NCBI GenBank assembly: GCA_002371295.1
Contig: DFGZ01000227.1
Coordinates: 1 to 32,491 of the forward strand
Origin: Oribacterium sp. UBA3737
GTDB taxonomy: Bacteria; Bacillota_A; Clostridia; Lachnospirales; Lachnospiraceae
Reading direction: 5' to 3'
DNA length: 32,491 nt
In this document: positions 23,771-31,711 of the stretch, one piece after another
How the letters are laid out: every line of letters starts with the position of its first letter
Position numbering within the stretch: the first letter of the stretch is position 1
Notes under the pieces: generated by a model
What the model saw: only the letters and a program-made list of their open reading frames with translations
The model's database searches: none
Told to the model about the DNA's origin: nothing
Position numbers and translations under genes: made by a program

Positions 23771-24517
23771 ATGATAACAAAAGGGCTTAATGGTAATCAG
23801 CTTAAAATGATCGCCATAGTTTCGATGACCATCGATCATCTGACTTCGGTAATATGGCCGGGGTATCCAACGGACTGGTGGATCATTTTACTTCATATCA
23901 TCGGAAGACTGGCAGCGCCGATTTTCTGGTTTATGGTGGCAGAGGGATATCATCATACACATGATCTTAAGAAGTATGGAATGAGACTTTTGATTTTTGC
24001 GATTATCGGTCATTTTGCATATAACTTTGCTTTTGGAATTCCTTTCATTCCTTTCCAGACAGGTGTTTTCAATCAGACTAGTGTGATATGGCCTTTATTC
24101 TTAGGGCTTATCGGACTGTGGGTATCTGATAATGATGGATTTAAGCATTGGCAGAAAACACTTATAATTCTGCTTTTGACCATCCTTGCATTTTGTGCAG
24201 ACTGGAGCAGTATCGCTGTACTTGCAGTTATATATATCGGCGAAAACCGTGGAAATTTAAAAAAACAAATGACAATGGTAATGCTGTGGGTTCTTGTTTA
24301 TGCCATAGTTTATGCGGTTTTTATCAATCCGGTTTACGGTATGATCCAGCTTTTCGTATGTCTCACTATTCCGCTTTTGAAATCCTATAATGGTGAGCGT
24401 GGGAAGATGAGGAATATGAAATATCTGTTTTATATTTATTATCCGGCGCACCTTATTGTATGCGGTATTTTGAGAATAATGCTCCACGGAAATGTCGGGG
24501 TTATGGTTGGCGGTTAG
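23771..24517 (+). CDS. TraX-like multi-pass membrane protein
   Basis: A 248-residue membrane protein that resembles the TraX family. GLNGNQLKMIAIVSMTIDHL at 5-24 is the typical opening, then IGRLAAPIFWFMVAEGYHHT near 43-62 and a C-terminal FYIYYPAHLIV. Seven or eight hydrophobic helices are present. TraX was named for pilin acetylation on the F plasmid, but chromosomal homologues in Firmicutes are common and their role is unclear; they resemble membrane acyltransferases. The GAGGGGA ribosome binding site lies about seven bases before the ATG. The gene is a passenger between cobS and the CobU-like gene. Confidence 0.85.
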   Translation: MITKGLNGNQLKMIAIVSMTIDHLTSVIWPGYPTDWWIILLHIIGRLAAPIFWFMVAEGYHHTHDLKKYGMRLLIFAIIGHFAYNFAFGIPFIPFQTGVFNQTSVIWPLFLGLIGLWVSDNDGFKHWQKTLIILLLTILAFCADWSSIAVLAVIYIGENRGNLKKQMTMVMLWVLVYAIVYAVFINPVYGMIQLFVCLTIPLLKSYNGERGKMRNMKYLFYIYYPAHLIVCGILRIMLHGNVGVMVGG

Positions 24518-24542
24518 TTTTCCTTTAAGAGGAGGCTATTTG

Positions 24543-24635
24543 ATGTGGTACATGTTTTGGGAACACATTTTTCTTAATTGTGTTCTGAAACTTGTACTTT
24601 CACGGAATATGGAGGAGAAATGGTCCTTATTATAG
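24543..24635 (+). CDS. Possible 30-residue leader ORF overlapping the CobU-like gene
   Basis: GAGGAGG lies eight bases before an ATG that opens a 30-codon ORF rich in aromatic residues (MWYMFWEHIFLN). Its TAG at 24633-24635 falls 16 bases inside the CobU-like gene in another frame, and the ORF includes that gene's own GGAGGAG ribosome binding site. This would allow translational coupling. The support is only the ribosome binding site and the overlap. Confidence 0.3.
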   Translation: MWYMFWEHIFLNCVLKLVLSRNMEEKWSLL

Positions 24636-25030
24636 GAGGAATCTGTCAGGGAAAGCATGATTTTTGCAGGAATGAATTTCCTGATGCAGAAGTAATAGAT
24701 CATTATGAAGAGCGGGTTCGTCGGGAACTGAAAGAAGATAAAGAGCCTTTATCCGAAGCAGAGAAGTTGATTGAAAGCATTGCAGGGGATGATGCAGAAT
24801 CAAGAACTAATGAAGAGGATGTTTCCGGAGTTTATTCTGGAAATGGTAATCCGGGACAAATCACAAAGGAGCTTGTCATCATCATGAATGAAGTCGGCTC
24901 CGGAGTTGTACCTATGGACAAAGATGAACGTCTATGGCGGGAGGCAGTCGGCAGGGTAAGCTGTATTTTTTCAAAAAGGGCGGACAGAGTTTACAGATTG
25001 ATTGCCGGGATACCGCAGAGGTTGAAATAG
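24620..25030 (+). CDS. Short CobU-like protein with degenerate P-loop
   Basis: A 136-residue protein from the ATG at 24620 (GGAGGAG two bases before; an upstream in-frame ATG at 24578 is less likely). The C-terminal third matches CobU: VIIMNEVGSGVVPMDKDER, then a WREAVGR segment and ADRVYRLIAGIPQRLK. The N-terminus LIIGGICQGKHDF keeps the GGxxxGK part of the CobU P-loop but has His where Ser/Thr is expected. The middle of CobU, with the guanylylated His, is missing or replaced by an acidic stretch (about 45-80). Related short CobU-like proteins occur beside cobalamin genes in other Clostridia, as far as I recall. It may be a regulatory or partial-activity paralogue of the full CobU at 22088-22756. 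Confidence 0.75.
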   Translation: MVLIIGGICQGKHDFCRNEFPDAEVIDHYEERVRRELKEDKEPLSEAEKLIESIAGDDAESRTNEEDVSGVYSGNGNPGQITKELVIIMNEVGSGVVPMDKDERLWREAVGRVSCIFSKRADRVYRLIAGIPQRLK

Positions 25031-25131
25031 CTAAAAGTCAAATCATATCAGGAATTATGGTCTTGCCAGAGGGAATAAATATAAGACCGTGGGACGAATA
25101 GGTGGAAGAATCAAAATAGATGGAGAAATTA

Positions 25132-25845
25132 ATGAAACTGCTTCTTATACGACATGGCATGACAAAAGGCAATAAGGAACATAGATATGTGGGGTCAACT
25201 GACGAATCGATTCTTCCTTCTGAGAAAGACCGGCTGCGGACTTCTCTTCAAAAAACTTTTGGTAACTTTTTTGAAGGCAATGAAGATTTGAAAGATAGAA
25301 AAGAAAGCTGTGAGAGTGATTCAATGTACGAATCACATGATAAGAATGATTTTTGCGGGATTTACATCAGTCCCATGCGCCGGTGCAGGGAAACTGCAGA
25401 GTGTCTTTTTCCTGAGATGATTTCACAGGACCGGTATAAAATCATCCATGATTTTCGGGAGATGGATTTCGGAGCTTTTGAGTACAAAACTTATCAGGAG
25501 ATAAATGAAGATCCGAATCCGGAATACAGAGCAGCGTATCAGAGATACATCGACAGTAACGGTGAAACTGCATTTCCCGGAGGAGAATCAAAAGCTGAGT
25601 TTACAGGGAGAGTTGTCCGGGGATTTAACAGTATCGCCGGGGATTTCCTTTTATCAAAAAGAAAAAGCAGTACACTGATCTTTGTGGTACATGGCGGCAC
25701 TATCATGACACTTCTGGATAGATTCTCAGAGCCCCATAAGGACTACTTTGAATGGAGCTTAAAACCCGGTGAGGGATATGAAACGGACATCACAGTTGAT
25801 CAGCAGGGCGACTTGAAAATAATAAACATAAAAAAGATAGGATGA
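25132..25845 (+). CDS. cobC: Histidine phosphatase family protein, probable alpha-ribazole phosphatase (CobC)
   Basis: Proteins of this family in B12 clusters remove the 5'-phosphate of alpha-ribazole phosphate or adenosylcobalamin phosphate. The phosphohistidine motif LIRHGMT is at about residues 5-11 (His8), ISPMRRCRETAE near 80-91, FREMDFGAFEYKTYQE near 112-127 and VVHGGTIM (second His) near 186-193. I chose the ATG at 25132 (GGAG six bases before); an in-frame ATG at 25120 adds four residues. The protein is about 237 residues against roughly 200, with an extra hydrophilic stretch at about 41-76. It is placed between the CobU-like gene and cbiB. The B12 role rests on context. Confidence 0.82.
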   Translation: MKLLLIRHGMTKGNKEHRYVGSTDESILPSEKDRLRTSLQKTFGNFFEGNEDLKDRKESCESDSMYESHDKNDFCGIYISPMRRCRETAECLFPEMISQDRYKIIHDFREMDFGAFEYKTYQEINEDPNPEYRAAYQRYIDSNGETAFPGGESKAEFTGRVVRGFNSIAGDFLLSKRKSSTLIFVVHGGTIMTLLDRFSEPHKDYFEWSLKPGEGYETDITVDQQGDLKIINIKKIG

Positions 25846-25849
25846 CAAA

Positions 25850-26833
25850 ATGTACGAAAGAATAATGATACTCATCATGGCACTGATACTTGACCTGGTT
25901 TTCGGAGACCCCCACAACTGGTTTCACCCGGTTATGGCCATGGGACGGGCTATAGAGTGGTTGGAAAGTTTTCTCAGAAAAGTGCTTAATATTTCAGAAG
26001 CCTCAGAGGAAGACAAGGTAAAGAAGAGGATCGCCGGAGGGATACTTGTGGTGATAGAGCTTCTGGTATTTACATTGATACCTCTTGTGATCATTCATAT
26101 AAGCCATATGTTCGGAGATAATATTTCCTGGGCAATCAGTGCATTTCTTGCGTACCAGATGCTTGCCATGAAACAGCTGAAGGTTGAATCAATGAAGGTG
26201 TTCAGGGCGCTTCAGAGAAAGGATATAAAGGGCGCAAGAGAAGCGGTTTCCATGATAGTCGGAAGAGACACAAAGCGTCTTAATGAATCGGGAATCGCAA
26301 AGGCCGCAGTAGAGACGGTGGCTGAAAATGCCTCCGACGGTGTTGTGGCACCCCTTCTTTTTATGATGGTTTTCGGAGTTGCCGGCGGCTGGTTTTATAA
26401 AGCAGTAAATACCATGGATTCCATGATAGGATATAAAAACGAAAAATATCGATATTTCGGAACAGCCGCTGCAAGACTTGATGATGTTCTGAATTTTATT
26501 CCGGCTAGAGTGACAGCGCTTTTTATGGTCATTGCGGCAGCATTTTTGAATCTTAACTGGAAGAATGCCTTTAAAATCTGGATGAGAGATGCAAAGAAGT
26601 CCACAAGCCCAAACTCCGGACAGACTGAGGCAGTCATGGCCGGAGCTTTGGGTGTGACTCTTTTAGGTGACGCATGGTACTTCGGAAAGCTTGTGAAGAA
26701 ATCCGAAATAGGAGATAAGCTTCGTGAGATTGAGCCAAAAGACATAGAGACCGCAAACAGGGTGATGTATCTTTCGGTGTTTATGATCTATATAGTCGGG
26801 ATACTTATCATTAAATTCCTTTACCTGAGATAA
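25850..26833 (+). CDS. cbiB: Adenosylcobinamide-phosphate synthase CbiB
   Basis: CbiB is the membrane enzyme that attaches aminopropanol phosphate to adenosylcobyric acid. The N-terminal LILDLVFGDPHNWFHPVMAMG is at about residues 12-32, GRDTKRLNESGIAKAAVETVAEN near 140-162, DGVVAPLLF near 165-173, and the C-terminal SPNSGQTEAVMAGALGV near 248-264. Its 327 residues are a normal length with no extra insertion. It starts four bases after the cobC stop, so the two are coupled. Its last 13 bases overlap the end of the convergent C11 peptidase gene. Confidence 0.95.
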   Translation: MYERIMILIMALILDLVFGDPHNWFHPVMAMGRAIEWLESFLRKVLNISEASEEDKVKKRIAGGILVVIELLVFTLIPLVIIHISHMFGDNISWAISAFLAYQMLAMKQLKVESMKVFRALQRKDIKGAREAVSMIVGRDTKRLNESGIAKAAVETVAENASDGVVAPLLFMMVFGVAGGWFYKAVNTMDSMIGYKNEKYRYFGTAAARLDDVLNFIPARVTALFMVIAAAFLNLNWKNAFKIWMRDAKKSTSPNSGQTEAVMAGALGVTLLGDAWYFGKLVKKSEIGDKLREIEPKDIETANRVMYLSVFMIYIVGILIIKFLYLR

Positions 26834-28974
26834 AATTTTGAATCGGTTTCTTCCTCGGTTTCAACAGGAGCTTCAAACACTGCTTTATTTCCGTCCCATG
26901 TGAAGTTTACAAATTCTGTGGTATAGGTTCTGTCCAGCATATCAGAGATAGAATAGCGCATTCTGTACTTACCTTTCGGAAGCACGGTATCCTGAACATC
27001 AAGACTCAGGTCTATCGCCACCGGATCCTGGTATCTCATATCACCGATGTTTTTCAAAAAATTACTGTATACAGGAGTGCATATTTCCATCTGTGCTCCA
27101 AGAATATCGGTCATGGAAAAAGTATTTCTATCCGAGAGACCGGTTGAAGAATCGTAACCGTCCCAAATTCCGGCCAACTGATATCTCACTATATGTTCAT
27201 CTTCGGTTGCTGTATCAGGTTCATCATTGATATCGTTTGTGAGACCTTCCGGATACTCTGCCAGGATCCTGAGCTTCATTATCTTGTTTGGATTGAATTC
27301 AGGGAGTCGTACAGATGCCTGCATAAGAACAGTATTCCCCTGAATATCCTTAGTGATCACATGTAAGAACTTGTCACCTATTGCAGGCCATTTTCCTGTG
27401 AAATCCGCAGTATATGTAAGAGTATTGTCGGAATAACCCAGGAACTTCAGATCTTCACTCTGTCCGAGAGCATGCCACTCCTGGAAATTTTCATCAAAGC
27501 TTTGGATTTCGTAGCATATGGATCCGCCGCTTTCAATGCCGGAATAGATATGAATAAGATGCTGACTGTTATCTTCGGAATTTTCGGTCTCAAATTTTAC
27601 TGTATAAAGTTCCGGCTTAAGCTGAGGTATCTCTCCGGCAACTTCACAAGCCCATTCCGGAGCATCCCATTTCAGACTTACAGCATCAAGGAAAGCCATC
27701 TGCCATGGATTCTTGCAGGTTCTGGCAAAACGATCAAGCTTTTCTGTCTTTCCGTTGTAGGTGATGAATGCAGATAATCCGTGAGAATACGGGTGGTAGG
27801 AACCGCGAACACAGGTCATTACAGCATCATCAACAGCATTCTCAAGCTTCAGAACGGTTTCTTTCGATATGCCGCCATTTCTGCCTCTTCTCGCCAGGTC
27901 ATACAGATCCCACATATCACGATCACTATATCTGTCTGTTTTGCTTACAGCATTAAGATATTGACCGAAGGCAACAGGATCCGGAATCAGTTCAATGACT
28001 TCCTTCATATATGCTTCAAAAGCTTCAACTACAGGACCTATCTTACTTAGATCTATGGTAGAGAATGTAAGACCTTTCAGACTGCCGTCGTCTGCCATCT
28101 CAGCGTACATGATCTGGGTCGCATTACAGATATTGGCACCAAGACGCGGTGCGTCGCACTCAGGTTCATCATATAGAGACTGAAGCCACTCTGCGTAATT
28201 ACTGCCGTATCCCGGAAGTACTTCTTCTGATGCAATAAAATAGTCTGCATAAGGCTTAATTGCCTGCGCTGTTTCAAGTGATGCCATAAGGCAGGCATCT
28301 GTCATGAACAAATCAAAGTGAACGCCGGCATCCTTTAAGCCTCTTTCAAGCCCTTCAAGACTCATGATTGAGTGGTCATGTAATTCGTCCACTATGAGAC
28401 CTGCTGAGCTTCCTCCGCCATGATCCCAGATTATGAGAAGATGCTTCTTGGCAGGGAAGTTCTCTGCACTCCAGCTGATAAAGTCTGATAATGTGGTGTA
28501 CTTGGACATGGAGGCATTTTCCAGCTCATCCTCAAGTAAGAAACCATCTTCACCATAGCTCCAGCGCTGTAATTTGTCTGTTGCAATGTCCAGGCCTATG
28601 CGTTCCTTTGCTTTCCATTCTTTTGTGCCGCCTGTCTGGATAAGAACATTAACCGAACTGTTGGGAATGGTGTTTTTGATCATCTCAAGGTTGTTGGTGG
28701 CCATTTCACCTTCAGATTCCAGATCAGTTCCGCAGAGATAGAGCATTACATCCCACTCAGCCTGTGCTTTGGCAGGTTCGCTGGGAGAAGCCATTTTTTC
28801 CTTGGTGCTTGTTTTCCTTACTTCTGATTTTTCCGATGTTACAGCTTCAGCCTTTGTTTCTTCAGTCTGTGCTGTTTCTTTATTCCCATTATAAGCATAG
28901 GCAAAAAACAGCGTTATACTGCTTATGATGCACAATGCAAATATGAGACATAGGATTTTCGAAAGCCGTTTCAT
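26821..28974 (-). CDS. Clostripain-family (C11) cysteine peptidase, membrane-anchored
   Basis: A 717-residue extracellular protein. Its N-terminal helix (about 7-28) acts as signal peptide or anchor, and a Glu/Lys/Thr-rich linker (about 30-72) follows. The caspase-like C11 domain covers about 73-420: WDVMLYLCGTDLESEG (74-89), LLIIWDHGGG with catalytic His185, and DLFMTDACLMASLETA with catalytic Cys228. The C-terminal 300 residues look beta-rich and are not recognised. Clostripain-type enzymes usually cut after Arg or Lys. The gene lies 25 bases downstream of the S41-like gene on the same strand and is probably co-transcribed with it. Its 3' end overlaps cbiB by 13 bases. Confidence 0.88.
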   Translation of the reverse strand: MKRLSKILCLIFALCIISSITLFFAYAYNGNKETAQTEETKAEAVTSEKSEVRKTSTKEKMASPSEPAKAQAEWDVMLYLCGTDLESEGEMATNNLEMIKNTIPNSSVNVLIQTGGTKEWKAKERIGLDIATDKLQRWSYGEDGFLLEDELENASMSKYTTLSDFISWSAENFPAKKHLLIIWDHGGGSSAGLIVDELHDHSIMSLEGLERGLKDAGVHFDLFMTDACLMASLETAQAIKPYADYFIASEEVLPGYGSNYAEWLQSLYDEPECDAPRLGANICNATQIMYAEMADDGSLKGLTFSTIDLSKIGPVVEAFEAYMKEVIELIPDPVAFGQYLNAVSKTDRYSDRDMWDLYDLARRGRNGGISKETVLKLENAVDDAVMTCVRGSYHPYSHGLSAFITYNGKTEKLDRFARTCKNPWQMAFLDAVSLKWDAPEWACEVAGEIPQLKPELYTVKFETENSEDNSQHLIHIYSGIESGGSICYEIQSFDENFQEWHALGQSEDLKFLGYSDNTLTYTADFTGKWPAIGDKFLHVITKDIQGNTVLMQASVRLPEFNPNKIMKLRILAEYPEGLTNDINDEPDTATEDEHIVRYQLAGIWDGYDSSTGLSDRNTFSMTDILGAQMEICTPVYSNFLKNIGDMRYQDPVAIDLSLDVQDTVLPKGKYRMRYSISDMLDRTYTTEFVNFTWDGNKAVFEAPVETEEETDSKFYLR

Positions 28975-28999
28975 TTACGCTCCTTTCTTGTTGGAGTTA

Positions 29000-31105
29000 T
29001 CAAAAAAGACCATTTATATACTCTGTAAGAGCCTTTCTGTCGTAGAAGTTCTTCTCATCATCGATATAGAAATCAGGCTCGGCACCCTGGTCGATGTCAT
29101 AGAAGCTTCCGTTCTTCGTAAACGCCATACGAAGAGGACCTGAAACCTGGAAAACTGTTCCGGTAGCTGACATACAGGGCAGTACCATACATGAACCACC
29201 GCCGGAGGTCTGTCCGAGAAGAGTAACCTTGTGAGAATTCTTGAAAACACTTGGAACCAGATTTCCGCATGAGAAACTATTGAAGGATTCAAGACAGTAA
29301 AGCTTATATCCCTGAAGAGAATCCTTTTCATCAAACTTATGATCAAGATTCAGATCCACATGAACATAGTCAGTCATCATAGCCCCTGTCATAGTGTTAT
29401 GAATGGAGTACATTCCTGTGCCTAAAAATGTTCCCAGAACAAAACTTGCAGCATTGGAATCACCGCCGCCGTTGTTTGAAAGATCAAGAACAACATTCTC
29501 TACAGGACTGCCGTCTCTTGTTATCTGTGCATAGGAATACAGCATGAGACCGACTGTATCATTGGGATCTGCCTCCTTAGGTGGATTCTTGTAGTAGTCA
29601 GCATCTTCAGGAATAGGCTTGAATCCGTCAAAAGTGATATAGGCTGTGTTTCCAACTTCCTCATATCCGGGACAGCCATCAGGATAAGCTTCAGCCCTTG
29701 CAATACCGAAGCGTTGCACTTCATCTACCATTATCGCAATTGAGCTGCCGTAACTATTCTCGATTTCAGCATCTACACCGCTTTCATATGATGGCAGAAT
29801 GAATCCGCTGTGTCCGTCATCCAGATTCTTATTGATAAATTCAGCAAGTGCACTGTCAACGACCTTCGGATCAGGGTTTAACAACTGCAGTTTTGTTCCT
29901 GTCTGAAGGAATATACGGTCAAAAGAACTGATTCCATGAGTTTCTTTTAATCCATAATTATAATCCAGCATCATACACAGTTCGTTATAATTAAACACTG
30001 CCATGGAAGGACTTATCTCTCCTGTATCGCCTGCATAATACAGTTCACCTATATCAGTGAGACTTCCTTCCTCGTTTTGAGATCCGCCATTTTCGAAAAG
30101 AATCTTGTTCTGAAGTCCGCCATATGTAAAAAGAATTACACTCTTGCCATTATAAACAAGCGGAATATAGAATCTGGTAAGGATAAAATCATTGATTATG
30201 GCAAGTGGCATATAATATTTATCCTTGTCTCTTATAAGATCAATTCCATAAGCATCAAGATCAAGTATAAGAACATCTCCGTAACGTTCATAGGAATCAC
30301 CGGTATGCTCAAACAGGTCTCTTGATGATTCACTTGCCAATGCACGTTCAGATACAACATCCATCAGTGAATCCATGTTGGAAGCTTTCAGAAAATCGTC
30401 ATGATCCAGGAATGTGATGGTATTCTCATCGAAATCCAGCTTCATCCAGGTTCCGCTTTCTCTTGTCAATGTTGCCGTCCTGCCGTCACTGGTGAAGGTA
30501 AGCTTATAATCCTTGTCCTTTGCCTGTATAAGGTAAGCATTCTCAAGCACCATAGGAACATCCTCGAGGGAGATGTATGGCACTGACTCATCAGGATCAA
30601 AGAAGGCGAGACTTATATTCTCTTTGGACTCGGCAGAATTGAAATAAATAGGTACATCCTTTGTCTTAAGATCTCCAGGCTCAAATGCCTTTTCCAGAGG
30701 TCCGCCTTCTTTTAGTCTGGTCAGCTCACTTTCAAGCCATTCACTTAACTTTTCATTATCAGCTTCAGAAAAACTATTTGCGTCGTTTTTCTCAGACCCG
30801 TTTTTTTCAGAATCAGAAGCTGATTTTTCGGTTGTCTTAGAATCGGTCTCTCTTGATTCTCCGGCTTTTTCAGTTTCAGAAGAGCCTGATTCCACATCTT
30901 TTTCTGCTTCTGTTTCACTTGTTTCTTTAGCAGCGGTTCCACCTTGGGAATCTTCAAGTGATTCTCCGTCTTTGGTTTCCACTGCAGCCTTTTCATCGGT
31001 TGCTCCTGAACCGATCTCGGGTGTTGAAGTAGCATTGCAGCCGGTCAGTATCATACTTGCTGTGATTACCGAAGCTAAAATGCCATTGAGTTTTGTTCGC
31101 CTCAT
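29000..31105 (-). CDS. S41-family peptidase-like lipoprotein
   Basis: A 701-residue lipoprotein with lipobox ILTGC (Cys23). A very Ser/Glu/Lys-rich low-complexity region follows (about 25-110) and would reach across the cell wall. The C-terminal part resembles the tail-specific (S41) peptidase fold: VVLDLSNNGGGDSNAASFVL near 540-560, ESFNSFSCGNLVP near 603-615 where the nucleophile Ser of the family lies, and GQTSGGGSCMV near 628-638. I did not identify a PDZ domain. The AAGGAGG ribosome binding site is strong. The gene precedes the C11 peptidase gene, which makes a two-protease surface operon likely. Confidence 0.8.
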   Translation of the reverse strand: MRRTKLNGILASVITASMILTGCNATSTPEIGSGATDEKAAVETKDGESLEDSQGGTAAKETSETEAEKDVESGSSETEKAGESRETDSKTTEKSASDSEKNGSEKNDANSFSEADNEKLSEWLESELTRLKEGGPLEKAFEPGDLKTKDVPIYFNSAESKENISLAFFDPDESVPYISLEDVPMVLENAYLIQAKDKDYKLTFTSDGRTATLTRESGTWMKLDFDENTITFLDHDDFLKASNMDSLMDVVSERALASESSRDLFEHTGDSYERYGDVLILDLDAYGIDLIRDKDKYYMPLAIINDFILTRFYIPLVYNGKSVILFTYGGLQNKILFENGGSQNEEGSLTDIGELYYAGDTGEISPSMAVFNYNELCMMLDYNYGLKETHGISSFDRIFLQTGTKLQLLNPDPKVVDSALAEFINKNLDDGHSGFILPSYESGVDAEIENSYGSSIAIMVDEVQRFGIARAEAYPDGCPGYEEVGNTAYITFDGFKPIPEDADYYKNPPKEADPNDTVGLMLYSYAQITRDGSPVENVVLDLSNNGGGDSNAASFVLGTFLGTGMYSIHNTMTGAMMTDYVHVDLNLDHKFDEKDSLQGYKLYCLESFNSFSCGNLVPSVFKNSHKVTLLGQTSGGGSCMVLPCMSATGTVFQVSGPLRMAFTKNGSFYDIDQGAEPDFYIDDEKNFYDRKALTEYINGLF

Positions 31106-31326
31106 TCATGACCTCCTTGTGATTATTTTTCATCAACCTGCAGAGCAGAAAAAGTCAAAGTATCCCTATGATTTTTCTGCATGCTATAAAAAAAAGTTCG
31201 ACCACTTCAAATTGTTTTATAATATTCAGAACAGATTATGCACACATTAGGATATGACGATAATTCATAGAATTATGTCTATGATGAAAAAAAGGTTTAT
31301 ACTATTCTGCGTTAAGTTAAAAAAGA
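31106..31326. other. Intergenic region upstream of the S41-like gene
   Basis: No gene is seen in these 221 bases. On the - strand TTGAAG (31205-31210) and TATAGC (31183-31188), 16 bases apart and about 80 bases before the S41-like start, form a weak candidate promoter (four of six matches each). On the + strand TATAAT occurs at 31218-31223 without a convincing -35. Confidence 0.3.
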
Positions 31327-31506
31327 GTGACAATATTATGTGGAAGACATTGTGGTGTAAGACCCAACAGGGAGATTCATCCGGAATTCGGAGAGGCCTT
31401 CGCTGATGCAAAAAATGCCGGAGTGGTGATTCTTTTTCTGAGATGTCATGTTGAGTCGGACGGGCTTTTTATAGTGTCGGAGGGGAATACTTTTGATACT
31501 CACTGA
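31327..31506 (+). pseudogene. sfsA: Remnant of sfsA (C-terminal end only)
   Basis: A 59-codon open stretch ending at TGA 31504-31506. Its reading RPNREIHPEFGEAFADAKNA, then GVVILFLRCHVESDGL, matches the last 50 or so residues of SfsA (sugar fermentation stimulation protein, a DNA/RNA-binding PD-(D/E)XK-like protein of about 230 residues). Only the C-terminus is present. Upstream in the same frame a stop codon appears a few codons before 31327, and no SfsA core is seen. I read it as a decayed fragment; recognition is from memory of the family motif. Confidence 0.6.
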
Positions 31507-31520
31507 TGATAGTGGTCGAG

Positions 31521-31558
31521 ATATCGAATAGGTGGATTTCTCGAGTTGGATTCGATAT
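31521..31558. repeat. 9-bp perfect inverted repeat
   Basis: ATATCGAAT (31521-31529) and ATTCGATAT (31550-31558) are exact inverted copies 20 bases apart, just after the sfsA remnant. There is no T-run, so a terminator is unlikely. It could be an operator or a scar of a rearrangement. Confidence 0.45.
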
Positions 31559-31711
31559 GATTAAGAGTGTGCGTTAGTCAGAATATTGAAGGAAAGGATT
31601 TATAATTCCTGATGATATAAAAGAGTAATTTGAAGATTACATGACAAGGTACTGTTTGAAGGAACGGTGTGAAATGGATCGGAAAAATGAATCGGGAAGA
31701 GGTGTAATCAG

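Noticed and set aside
23771..24517. TraX-like gene as evidence of a conjugative element
   Set aside because: No other transfer gene, integrase or attachment site is seen nearby, and TraX-like genes are common in Firmicute chromosomes.
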